This document shows, piece after piece, positions 22,392-33,630 of a stretch of 64,000 nt of DNA. Within the stretch, counting starts at the first letter, position 1. Every line of letters starts with the position of its first letter. The stretch lies in assembly GCA_015179125.1 (NCBI GenBank), contig WHVA01000058.1, positions 186,001 to 250,000 of the forward strand. Reading direction: 5' to 3'. Below the pieces are notes generated by a model, which searched no databases, had not been told where the DNA came from, and saw nothing but the letters and a program-made list of their open reading frames with translations. A program made the translations under genes and the position numbers. The stretch is from Gautieria morchelliformis (taxonomy: Eukaryota; Basidiomycota; Agaricomycetes; Gomphales; Gomphaceae).

Positions 22392-25300
22392 ATGGTACCC
22401 ATTATCATGCGTATTACACAGTTCATGTTCTTGCAGCCCAGTATACCCGCGACCGCGACCCCCTCCCCAAGCCTCGTCTCTCAATTCACCCTTGTCCTGA
22501 ACCTTGCCGTCGGGCGCGACATTGGCGCCAACGGTGCAAAGAGAATCCTTCAGCACCTCCCTTCCTCTCTCTCGGCGCATCTCATCTCTACGACCTGTGG
22601 TAATGACTTGTAAGTTTTTCTGTTATGAAGCTCTCAGCCCCCACTCATACGCGTCTAGTTGTGGCCGCCCCGTCGTTCGCCATCGTCTCGTTGCTTTTAA
22701 GGCAACGATCAAGCTTCTCCTCGGACAAGAATTAGCAACAGATGACCTTGAATCATTCCTACCATTCCTTCCTATCTCCCTCTTCGCCTATGTCCAAGAA
22801 GAGATTTGCTCCAAGATTAATACGCCGTGAGTCTATCTTATATGTATCTATTGTCCCATTCTGATTTTTAGTAGGTACATAATAGTTATCAGCCTCCTCA
22901 TTCTTGTCTTTATCAGATTGTTATCTCTCGTAACATTCCGACCTTCCCTCGATACGGATCGGCGTGTCACCCCCGGCCACTCCAGCGCCTCTGCGCCCTT
23001 CAAACTCAGAATACACCCGGGCCCATCCTTCGTCGTCACTGCGTAAGTGCTTGGCACCTTCGTTCCGTTATTAATTCTGACATGTCCTGTGCAGCACGTC
23101 GGTGGGACAGGTTCGGGCGGTAGTCGTGTATGCAGCTCGGGCACAGCTGTATGTGTCTGCAAAATCTGGGGGACGCTCTTACGCTGCGTATGGCGAGACG
23201 AATCTGCGCATGCGCAATCTTACTGCGTTCATCGATCGACCAGCATATTCACAGCACTCCTCAGCTGAAGCGCTTTTCTACGATTCACCTTCGCCGGAAT
23301 TCTCTTTCATCGGCAATGCTTTGATCTCCCTCGCACCACTCTCCCGACGACTGTCATCCACTTCTACCGTACCAATCTTCTTCCGATATACTGCCGAGGC
23401 CATAGATCTCAAGATCGTCAATGTCGTTCTTCCCCCGAATCGTAGTGCCAACGGCTCAGCCGCACCCACCAGACCATCCTATCGGCGCATCACATCCAGG
23501 TACTCCGACGCCTCTGCGCCCTTCAATCTCAGAATACACCCGGGCCCGTCCTTCGTGGTGACTCTGTAAGTGCTTGACACCTTCGTTCCGTTATTAATTC
23601 TGACATGTCCTGTGCGATCAGCGCTGTGCCCTCCGATGCGAGTGCCTTTGTGCACCGGGACGCGTTCCTCGGTGCTTTCGAGACGAATCTGCGCATGCCA
23701 AATCTTACTACGTTCATCCATCGACCAGCATATTCACAGCACTCCTCAGCTGAAGCGCCTCTCTACGATTCACCTCCGCCGGAGTTCTCTTTCATCGGCA
23801 ATGCTTTGATCTCCCTCGCACCGCTCTCCCGACGACTGTCATCCACTTTTACCGTACCAATCTTCTTCCGATATACTGCCGAGGCCATAGATCTCAAGAT
23901 CGTCAATGTCGTTCTTCCCCCGAATCGTAGTGCCAGCGGCTCAGCCGCATCCACCAGACCACCCTATCGGCGCATCACATCCAGCTACTCCGACGCCTCT
24001 GCGCCCTTCAATCTCAGAATACACCCGGGCCCGTCCTCCGTCGTGACTCTGTAAGTGCTTGACACCTTCGTTCCGTTATTAATTCTGACATGTCCTGTGC
24101 GATCAGCGCTGTGCCCTCCGATGCGAGTGCCTTTGTGCACCGGGACGCGTTCCTCGGTGCTTTCGAGACGAATCTGCGCATGCCAAATCTTACTACGTTC
24201 ATCCATCGACCAGCATATTCACAGCACTCCTCAGCTGAAGCGCCTCTCTACGATTCACCTCCGCCGGAGTTCTCTTTCATCGGCAATGCTTTGATCTCCC
24301 TCGCACCACTCTCCCGACGACTGTCATCCACTTCTAGCGTATCATTCTTCTTCCGATATACTTCCGAGGCCATAGATCTCAAGATCGTCAATGTCGTTCT
24401 TCCCCCGAATCGTAGTGCCAACGGCTCAGCCGCATCCACCAGACCACCCTATCGGCGCATCACATCCAGCTACTCCGACGCCTCTGCGCCCTTCAATCTC
24501 AGAATACACCCGGGCCCGTCCTCCGTCGTGACTCTGTAAGTGCTTGACACCTTCGTTCCGTTATTAATTCTGACATGTCCTGTGCGATCAGCGCTGTGCC
24601 CTCCGATGCGAGTGCCTTTGTGCACCGGGACGCGTTCCTCGGTGCTTTCGAGACGAATCTGCGCATGCCAAATCTTACTACGTTCATCCATCGACCAGCA
24701 TATTCACAGCACTCCTCAGCTGAAGCGCATTTCTATGATTCGCCTCCTCCGGAGTTCTCTTTCATCGGCAATGCTTTGATCTCCCTCGCACCACTCTCCC
24801 GACGACTGTCATCCACTTTTACCGTACCAATCTTCTTCCGATATACTGCCCAGGACATAGATCTCAAGATCGTCAATGTCGTTCTTCCCCCGAATCGTAG
24901 TGCCAACGGCTCAGCCGCATCCATCAGGCCATCCTCCCCCATACCTGGCACCTTACCGACAGGAAGTAAGATCTCCTTCCTGACGGTCGACTCTGTCAAA
25001 GGATTCTCATCTCACGGTTTTGCTGCCACTCATATGCAAGTAAGGCCGTTGGTTTCGGGTCCGCTTAGGCTTGTCGCCCAAGCACAACTTATGTCCCGGC
25101 GGTAAGAGTTGGGCGATTTCGTTGTATACTCGTAGCTGATGGTTTATTAGCAACTCGCCGACTCAGAAAGGTCACTTACCGATCCTTACAGATGCGGAAG
25201 AGAATGTCCGGCAAAGGTAAGAATCTCTGCCATGGGCACATATGACAGCTAATTGAATGTATCGTAGACCTGAGGAGCTTCAGTGCGCTGACCCTGACTC

Positions 25301-25625
25301 CGTGCCCCCCGATGTGGCGGCGCGAGAGGCATCGCAGGGACCTAAACGACAGCGGACCTCTGCAGGTCCCGACTGCGCGGCTACAGCTAAAGAGGCTTCC
25401 CCGAAACCTAAACAAAGACCCCTGTTTGCCGTAGCCATTAAAGCTTTGCGCTCTCAACCCGACGCCCGCCCCCCACCATTGCCTCAAAACGCCTGTCCGC
25501 TGCCAACATACCACACTCCCAGGCACCCAAATCCTCCCGGTTCTCCTCAGTCTTCGACCGATGGGGCGCCCTCGGACCGTGCGGGTTCGCAGAGGCCACC
25601 TAGAGCACAAGGCGCGAGGGGATAA
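22392..25625 (+). CDS. Large protein of unknown function built from tandem 143-residue exon modules
   Basis: Nine exons (22392-22609, 22659-22826, 22917-23042, 23095-23565, 23622-24050, 24107-24535, 24592-25101, 25151-25216, 25268-25625) give 924 residues with every junction in phase. Exons 5 and 6 are each exactly 429 nt and begin and end in the same phase, and exons 4 and 7 carry the same module with different ends. The module contains SAFVHRDAFLGAFETNLRM, AYSQHSSAEAP, PEFSFIGNALISLAPLSRR, AIDLKIVNVVLPPNRSA and FNLRIHPGPSS. It looks beta-rich and matches no family I know. The N-terminus (about 130 residues) includes a helical segment (LVAFKATIKLLLGQELATDD). The C-terminus is Pro-rich and disordered. 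No signal peptide is clear. Neighbours give no functional hint. Alternative splicing could vary module number. Confidence 0.65.
23043..24930 (+). repeat. 485 bp tandem duplication carrying one intron plus one 429 nt exon
   Basis: Each complete unit is a 56 bp intron followed by a 429 nt exon. Full units are 23566-24050 and 24051-24535. A third begins at 24536 and diverges near 24920, and an older, more diverged copy occupies 23043-23565. The full units differ at only a few bases even inside the intron (GTAAGTGCTTGACACC), so the copying is recent. Because 429 is divisible by three, copy number can change without breaking the frame. Confidence 0.92.
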
Positions 25626-26391
25626 TATCAGAACGGCAGAAAGCAGAGAGGTGGGCTCTGCGACTGAAGAAGGAGGGCGGGCGTGACCGGGCAAAGCGAT
25701 AGACCCAGCGTTTTTTTTTCTTGTTATTTCTCATCTTTTTTTTTTTTTTCTTCTTTCTTTCTTCACTATTCGCCCATCGTCAGATCGGTGGCTGTATCGG
25801 GCCATGGCCGAGGCCGCAACTGCCGGAAGTGTCACCAGAGGTGACCAGCCGGAGGTGCTGACCATGGTCGGCCGGTGAGGGCATTCCATGCAGCAGCTTG
25901 ACCCATTAGGGTCAGCCTTGCTGCGGGGCCCAGCACTGGCCAGACCCGCATGACACCGACCGGTAGCTCAATGCTCGGACGATGAGGTCGATACTTTTTT
26001 TTCTTGTACTTTACATTCCAAAAATACACATCCGGGCTCGTCATTTCTACTATGTCCCGCGTGCTGCATAGGCATTCTGACGCGTTCGCAAAAATTCCTG
26101 GAATTTCGTGCCGGCCGGCATGTGCGTATCCTACACACACGGGATCCCATATACAAGAGGGTTGCCTTCAACAACCGCACACACCTGCCCCTATGGTGCG
26201 TATTCACTATTCTCTGCAAGTAAATTCTGATGCTGTCACCGAAGCATGCGCCATGGCTTGTGATCCCGAGCAATTACAAGTTTGGTGTTTCTTATGTGAA
26301 TTCTTTCCATTAACTTGCTACCGGCCTCATATATAGTTCTACACTAGCCTGACGCTCAGTAACAAAGCCAAGCGCGTTGAACTGACCGTGA
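25626..26391. other. Intergenic region with T-rich tracts
   Basis: Contains T-rich tracts at about 25710-25760 and 25995-26010. No gene could be supported. Confidence 0.5.
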
Positions 26392-26640
26392 ATGGCATCA
26401 CTCGCAGCCAATCTCGCACCATTCCATTCTCTTCTTCTCCGCTTCCGGTATGTGCCCGCAGTTACTTGTGATTTTTTACTCCATGTCTATTTACAGGTAG
26501 TGTCTTCCTGACCGATATTGCAGCTACAATTTGCCACCATGTCGTCCGAGCAGAGCAGTGTGGATTCTCACTGGGGATGACATCGTGAACTGGTTCTTGT
26601 TGTCGGCGGAATACGGCTGCCAGTTTTCCTGACGCGGTGG
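26392..26640 (+). pseudogene. Short relic related to the GH5 pseudogene
   Basis: From the intron-like GTATGTGCCCGCAGTTACTT through GTGGATTCTCACTGGG this block closely resembles the minus-strand sequence around 21655-21500. It matches only part of that relic and stops soon after. It is a degenerate duplicate lying in opposite orientation about 5 kb away. Confidence 0.5.
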
Positions 26641-26735
26641 CTCAACGTATCGATGAGGCCCCTAACTCACCCATGTGGGAAAGGAGTCCATTCCTAATTT
26701 ACCCAACTGATTTAATTAGTATGGGCTAAATAATT

Positions 26736-29414
26736 TCAGTCCCCCAGACCATCCATAATCGCACTCTCCAAAGCTCGCAGAGTTTCTGGCCGTGTATTGA
26801 GGCTACTCATTAGGTATGCCACGTTACCCAGTGTTCGATAATGCACCCCAAACGGCACAGTGGAAGATCCATCTAATATTCTCACATTCTGCAGGAATGT
26901 GAGTGCGGCTTGCGCGGACGCCGATCCATATCCTTGCATACATCTCCTGTTTTAGGAGCTTTACGCTTGATTGGCTACTGGAAGGACGTACCTCCAGCAC
27001 TGTCACGTAGCCTGAAAGCTAACACCGTTCCTAAGGTCATTACTTCCTCAATCTTCGGATTCATCGATAACTTCTTGGTAAACGATGGATCCCAGAAGCT
27101 CCAAACCGCAGGCAGAGTTCCATCCAATGCTGACTTCCCCGATGTTTCCCAATTGCGTCTGGCAAGAGCCCAGTGGTCACTCTCAGACAATTTCTCAAGT
27201 AGGTCAAGAGCCTCATTAGCGACTTCACAACCTATCGGATGGGCTGTATAGCTGTGCCCATGCAATAAGGCTTCTGCCTTCGTATCTCCCATAAAGGCTT
27301 GATATATGCCATCATAGGCAAGAGTGACAGCCATAGGCATCAAGCCGCCTGTCAAGATCTTGGCATACACAGCAATGTCGGGGTTTACTCCGAGAAGCGA
27401 CGAGCAAGTCCGCATTCCAACGCGGTACAGTCCTACAAAGACCTCGTCGAATATCACAGGCATGCCATGCCACTCCGCTGTGGTAGAGTTAGAACTCTGG
27501 TGATTCGGTGTTCCAGGACTCCGGACAGCATCAACGAGCACTCTCTGGAAGAGTGGATCAACAAATATCATCCCACCTGCTCCCATGACCAATGGTTCGA
27601 TCACAAGAGCCCCCAGCTTAACTTGTCCTGGGCGCTGCATGCGTGAGAGACAGTTATGGATAAATTTTCGATACTGCTGAGCGAGAGAGGATTGGAGTCT
27701 TGTCTCAACATCGTAAAGGCCTGAGAGTGACTCGAACTGGACGGTCGGGTCCCCATCGGCGAGAAGGGTATTTGGGGGTAATATCACCTGTACACGACCA
27801 GCACGAATGCCGACCGTTGGTGGGTCGAGCCAGTAGCCTTTAGCATTATGCCATTCACAAGTGAAGATGCCTTCTTCGCATGCATCCATGGCGCCTATAG
27901 TATCCCCATGATAGCTTCCTTTGAGTCCCAGCACGCCTAATTCAGGATCAATGTGTTTCCGCCACCCCTCGCGTTTGGAGAATGCGCGGAAAGCCATCTT
28001 CAGTGCCACTTCCATGCCAGTCGAGCCGTCGTCAGAGAAGTAGGCGCGTGACGCCCAACCTGCGCCTGGCCCTTCGTGTACGAGGCGTTCAGCCAGCCGA
28101 AGAGCTGGAAGGTGAGAAGCTTGAGGGAAGATGACATGACCATACCGGCCTGCTGCTTTTGCAGCTGCTAACGTAAGTTGAGGATGTCCATGGCCCAAGG
28201 CTTGGGTCCACCAGGAGGCGCTACCTAGCAGAGGCTGACATTGAGCAGTGAGGGAGCGAAGGCGGTTTTTAGATCCTCACCATCAAATTTGTGGGATAAA
28301 TTAGAAGAATTGGCACAAGCGGGCGATGGATCAAAGACGCTGAAGAAATCACCGGAAGCGCTATCAATGACGGTCACATCGTTCTGTTCTTTAACTAGTC
28401 CATGTTGGACGAAAGGCCACCACACGGTATCGATGGTCCGTTTGGCCATGGATCCGAGGTCCTTTAATCTCTCCGTGTGGACCTGATCAAGTTTATTATC
28501 AAAAAGCATTACCTCGCCATTCACTGATTCACTTGTTATTTGCGAGTAATATTCTTGAGTGATTCTGTGATTTTCATCTCCGTTTTCGACTTTATCCGGC
28601 GGGTGAGTGACAGAGTAAAAGGGGACGTTCTGTTCTGCAAAGTATTGCGCCAGATACTCATAGTTTCGATAGTAAGGGTCGCGAAACATTGCCACGCCAT
28701 CGACGTGATACCCGCGAAGCAACAGAGACTCGTATGCTGAGATGGTAGAAGATATGCCTCCAAGTTTGGGATCACCCACGAGAAGGGTGGGCAGAAGCAG
28801 CGGACGATAAGCATTCACCTGTGTACTCCCTGACATGACAGGGCTATGAACGCCTGCAGATCTGGATCAGACGAGACGCCACCTGTCAGTGAACAGGGCA
28901 AATCCTACCTCCAGCAGTCTCGAGATACATGACCCCTGGTTCCATGGTACTACGGGCACAGGTGTCGACATGGCTAGCAATAGAGTTCACGAAAGCTTCA
29001 TCTGATACAACACCCTGAGGGGTAAATATTCAAAGCAGCCATAGAATTTTTGTTATCTTGCCCACCTCGTGGGACAACTGAACGGCCAGATGAGGGCTGA
29101 CAGGGTCATTATACCGAAAAAGACAATGTGTCTGCACACGAGCACGAAATGGTCCGGCGAACTGTTTGATGTGTCTGACACAGCCAAATTTGATTGAACG
29201 GCCGGCTCAGAGCAAACACCATCACGATCAACAGAGGTACGGACCCGTCGTCCGCATCTACGGGAGCTCCAGTACTGACAGGCTTGAGGTAGAAAACACG
29301 CTTCTGTCTCGATGCGGATGCACGGCACAGCGCAGTGGTCAAAACCGTCTTTCCTACGTTGGTGTTTGCTCCAAAAATCTGATGAATGCGGAGGTGCTTG
29401 TACAGGCGGGTCAT
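26736..29414 (-). CDS. BIO3-BIO1: Bifunctional dethiobiotin synthetase / DAPA aminotransferase (biotin synthesis)
   Basis: Six exons (29414-29245, 29174-29066, 29014-28909, 28853-28281, 28224-26992, 26932-26736) give 795 residues. The N-terminal BioD-like domain has the P-loop GANTNVGKT (residues 15-23) and the segment YNDPVSPHLAVQLSHE, then ETAGGVHSPV and LLVGDPKLGGISSTI. The C-terminal class III aminotransferase (BioA-like) starts FDGSASWWTQALGHGHPQ and shows YFSDDGSTGMEVALKM, GSYHGDTIGAMD, VIFDEVFVGLYRVG and the PLP lysine in YAKILTGGLMP (about Lys608). It converts 7-keto-8-aminopelargonate to DAPA and then DAPA to dethiobiotin. Fungal and plant fusions of this order are known and usually mitochondrial; no clear presequence is visible. 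It diverges from RPA2 over 90 bp. Confidence 0.93.
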
Positions 29415-29504
29415 GGAGAGAGAAAGTCACGCGTCACGCGTTGTCACATTGTCTCTGAGGACGATCATCTCACACTTACAGTCTGGTCAATTCTTCTTTA
29501 CAAC
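29415..29504. promoter_or_regulatory. Divergent BIO3-BIO1/RPA2 promoter with twin MluI cell-cycle boxes
   Basis: The 90 bp between start codons contains ACGCGT at 29429-29434 and again at 29436-29441, one base apart. In yeasts ACGCGT (MCB) binds the MBF factor (Mbp1/Swi6 type) that drives G1/S expression of replication genes, which suits RPA2. The boxes are palindromic and could also affect the biotin gene. Confidence 0.65.
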
Positions 29505-30647
29505 ATGAGCTGTAAGTCAGCTATACTCTTGTATTGGTGCCACTATATCTCCGTTGTCAGACTCGCAAGGGCCTTTTTATTCAAATGTCAATGACAGTGG
29601 AGGTGGTGGAGGAGGCTTTATTTCACCATATGGGAGCCAGGACAGCCCAAGAGATGGATCCAAGGCATGTCTACTTTTGTTTCTCCTTGCGACGCGTCTG
29701 ACACGCGACACGGGTGCAGAAATCTAGCCAATATTCACTTCGCGCTCTTACCATCCTCTCAATGCACAACGCTCAACAGGCTCACGGCGAAGCTAACTTT
29801 ACCGTAGACGGCATAGAGATCGGACAGGTATGCACTAAAAATGCGCGAGACGTGTGAACTTCAAGTTGTACTAGGTAACCGTCGTTGCGCAAGTGGTAGA
29901 AGATGTCGATCCACAAAGTACGAACATTTTGTTCCGCATCGACGACGGGACTGCGCGCATAGATGCGCGTCATTGGCTAGAGCAACATGAGAGTGCCAGC
30001 GATTTTTCTCATATAACGTGAGCAGCGATCTTTCATCTTAGCGCACGTCTTCGATTTAGTTGCAGGGAGGGCTCATATATTCGAGTGATGGGGTCATTGA
30101 AACAAATAAACAACAAAAGGCATCTCAGTGCCCCCCATGTCCGACTGGCATCACCAAAAGAATTTCTGTTCCACAAAGCCGAGGTAATGCTTGTGTGGGC
30201 ACAAACGACTCTCGTACGTGTTCAACTATAGTGTCGCGGTAACTCATGTTTAAACGATCAACCATATAGCCCGTACCTGGGCAGCCGGCGAATATATCGC
30301 ACGTGGTGACGGCAGGAGGTGATACTTCAGCGTATACATCTGGAGGGCTGGCCCAGCAAGCCGAGAACCCTAACTATGCACACCTTCCCGCCCTCGAGCG
30401 CAGGATTCTTGAATGTATCCAGTCTGCCCCGGCAAGAGACGAAGGTGTACCCGTGGACCTTATCGCTAAACGACTGGACTCGAATGCCACCCTTGAAGCG
30501 AACGAGCTTACGTGCGTGTCCGTGGTCTGTTTGACACTAGCTGGGCTAATCTTCATCGCCGTCTCTATCAGTCAGGCTCTGGACAGACTAATGGATGAAG
30601 GACATATCTATTCGACAATTGACGATAGCCACTTCATGATCGCGTAG
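29505..30647 (+). CDS. RPA2: Replication protein A 32 kDa subunit
   Basis: Seven exons (29505-29511, 29561-29664, 29720-29827, 29875-30017, 30066-30213, 30270-30511, 30572-30647) give 275 residues. The N-terminus is a short Ser/Gly-rich, phosphorylatable tail (SNVNDSGGGGGGF). The OB fold follows with YSLRALTILSMHNAQQ, VTVVAQVVEDVDPQSTNILF, RIDDGTARIDARHW and YIRVMGSLKQINNKRHL. The C-terminal winged helix contains LERRILECIQSAPARDEGVP and ALDRLMDEGHIYSTIDD. RPA2 with RPA1 and RPA3 coats single-stranded DNA in replication and repair. Exon 1 encodes only MSY. The second intron must start with GC (AAG|GCATGT), since the GT alternatives I tried lose the frame. Its promoter holds twin MCB boxes. 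Confidence 0.92.
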
Positions 30648-30773
30648 AACTGCCTATGATCCGTTGTAGCAAGTAGTGTATACTAAAATAATTCTGTCAA
30701 TAATATTGTGACCATGCCGTAACTTCGCGTGACAAAATTTCCTTCTCGGATCCAAGGAGTCAAGTGTGGTTAG

Positions 30774-33255
30774 ATGTTCCACTCAAACTCATCGCCTTTC
30801 AACCAAAGGCAGCCCAAGGCTGGTCCATCGACAATACCTCTCCGCCACCATCAAGACTCTACGCAAAAGTCCATGGAAAACCCAAACTTGAAACGGAGTA
30901 CAGCTGCATCTAAAGATGGCATTGCTACCCAACGACCTGTCATCAGTAACTCCAGAGTCAAGCAAGATGAGAAGTATAGAAAGGATATGTATCTGGTGTT
31001 TGTGAATAATGCTCTCCTTCAAAAGTCCAAGGTACGTCTGACAGTCTCGGGCAGTTGAGTGAGTTCAAGCCCACTCTCTGGCACCCTAGGGTATCGTCGA
31101 GCCATTTGACGAGCTCGTGAGCCAATTCCTACCTGGATCTGAGAGTTCAGGGGCGGGAGCGTCAGTGATGCAACTGAGGTTGTGGGTATCAGCGTTGTCG
31201 CATGTGGTTTCTCAGCTAGAACGCACCCACTCTGCGCTAGTTGAAGCCGTAATCAATATGCCCTGGGTTACAATGGACTCCATATTTGTGAAGTCATACA
31301 TTTCTTTCGTCGGTATGCTCGTCAGTGCGCGGCCCGAGTACCTGTCGTTAGTTTTGGAAAAGACGGCACGGGGATTTACCTTTCGTACGTCTCCAACTCA
31401 TCTTACTAACCAGCAGCTCATCACTGTCTCCAGGCTCTAGCTTGCATGCCATTCATGGCAGTGTGCCTGAAGGTTCGTCGAGTCCGTTGACCCGACGTGT
31501 TGTGTATGACAGACTCCACTGCCTGCTCGAGCATCTCCTCTCCCTTGTTCCCACTCTTCCATCAACCTTACAACCTCTTCTCGTACGCAACTTTCCTCAC
31601 AAGCGACAAGAAAAGGCAGACCAGCAAACTTACATTCAGAACCTTCTTCGCGTAACTGAATACTGCCCGGCACTCGCCGACCGAATACTCGCTACTATTA
31701 TCGACAGAGCTATCCAGATAGACGTGAATGCATTTCTCTTGTCTGTGCTTCGGTGGCTCATGGCTTGTACAGGTAGAGATACAGGTGGAAATCGAAGAAA
31801 TCGAGGTTAATGACAGTTCGCGAGATAATGAGGAACTGTTTACACTGGATCCATTCGACACTGTTGTGGGACAAGAGGGAAGTGACTCAGAAGACGAGGA
31901 AGGTTATGACGGCAACCTTAGTGATCTGTCATCGGATGCAGGTGATGATGCCGATGATGAGGAGTCTCCAATTGAGGTTGAGCAAGACATCACACACGTT
32001 CGGGACATGGTCTCAAAACTGGACGCTATGCTGAAGCTTTTATTTGATCATTTTCATCGTACACACAGCAGTCTCACAACTATTCATTCGCCATCCGCCG
32101 CGCATGATCCTCAGACAAATACTATTTTCACTGCCTCGCCTTCGCGGCCTCCACCGGTTCCCAGAGCCACGCCGGAGCGTGGGTATGATCTCCGACGCTC
32201 ACAGTTCATTACCCTCCTGTCAATTTTTGATCGTACCATTCTTCGTACCTTCAAGTCTCGATACACACAATTCCTGATCTTCTGGTACTCATCTCTCGAC
32301 CCCGAATTTGCCGACATTTTCCAGGGCACGCTGCTCTCAAAGGCACTGTTTGAGGGCGCGCAACCTATCGTTACGCGAGCCGCGGCAGCGAGCTATATTG
32401 CCAGCTTTGTTAGTCGTGCGCGGTTTGTAGGCGATGATAGTGCCAAGCAGGTTATGGGGTTGCTATGCGATTTTCTGGAAGCTCACCTTGACATTTGTGA
32501 CGCTTCAGGAGAGGCGTTTGACCCACTCGCCGCACAGCATACCTTATTTTATGCTGTTGCGCAAGCAGCCTTCCTAATCTTCTGCTTTCGGTGGCGTGAC
32601 CTACAGGTTGACGATGAGCTGGAGATGGATGATTTGGGAATTGACTCTACCTCACACAAGAAGTGGATACCTAAACTGGATGTAATGCAGCGGGTTGTAT
32701 CGTCGACACTCAATCCGCTCAAGGTCAGTATTTATCTCACATGATCGTTGTCCAACGTTTACGCGGCTGTAGGTGTGCTCGCCCAACGTTGTAGAACAGT
32801 TCGCTCGCGTGGCACAAAGCACCGGCTTTATATATTGTTACACTATTTTGGAAAATAATCGGCGATTGGATCCACACGGGTCGAATACTTCCACCCCACT
32901 AAAGTCACCTCCCTCTTCCGCGAAACACCATACACCAAGATCGCAACATGTCCAGCTTTTACGAGATGCTGCCGATGCAGACTTGACCACGTTTTTTCCT
33001 TTTGACCCTTACAGACTACCACTCTCGGTTTCATATATCCAGGGGATATATCGCGAATGGGGATCTGTTGCATTAGACGACGAAGAGGAGGAGGAAGAGG
33101 AGGAAGAGGCCGAAGAAGTTCAGTCGTCGACGCTTAAACCATGGCCAATTGGAGACGGAGGTGATGACACTGATGCCTTAGGGGCCTCATTCGGCGGTAT
33201 GAGTATCAGTCCTGTCCGCCCCAACTCATTCCAGCGGTCAACGGTTAGGGTTTGA
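30774..33255 (+). CDS. RRN3: RNA polymerase I-specific initiation factor RRN3 (TIF-IA)
   Basis: Five exons (30774-31031, 31090-31384, 31434-31723, 31773-32723, 32773-33255) give 758 residues. The HEAT-repeat body includes KYRKDMYLVFVNNALLQ, EYCPALADRILATIIDRAIQ, an acidic insert (DSEDEEGYDGNLSDLSSD), FADIFQGTLLSKALFEGAQP, AAAASYIASFVSRARFVGDD and the signature FFPFDPYRLPLS (residues about 672-683) with YIQGIYREW. A second acidic run of Glu (about 33083-33120) follows. RRN3 binds Pol I and recruits it to rDNA promoters; its acidic loop and serines are targets of growth signalling in other fungi. It lies 126 bp downstream of RPA2 in the same orientation and converges on the formin gene. Confidence 0.92.
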
Positions 33256-33630
33256 GTACTTGGGTTACTTTTCCGTTCACTACAAGCAGATGGTGTACTT
33301 TGTTTTCTTTTCCTGTTGTCCAATAATACGTATAAGTATTATTTCGTGCACGACTTCGATGCCGGTTGCTGCTGCCATTGCTCGTGGCCCAATCGTCTGC
33401 TGTCTCATTCAAGTTTTACTTCTGACTACTAATCAAATTTCTGGTCTTTTTCGAATGTACATCTAGCTTATAGTGTAAGCCTAATACATCTATATGGGGT
33501 CTACGATACAGCCTGGGTTATGATAGTTGTGATACACTGATGAGATGCGTATAAAAATGCAGATAAAGCGTTGAAAGTCCAGTAATGCAAGAGGGAAAAG
33601 AAGAGAAGACATCAATCAGATGGAAAGACC
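33256..33630. other. Intergenic between convergent RRN3 and formin genes
   Basis: 375 bp of shared 3' flank; no further feature seen. Confidence 0.55.

Noticed and set aside
30303..30647. Stand-alone 114-codon protein with a hydrophobic insert
   Set aside because: The hydrophobic part is an RPA2 intron (30512-30571); removing it gives the winged-helix domain.
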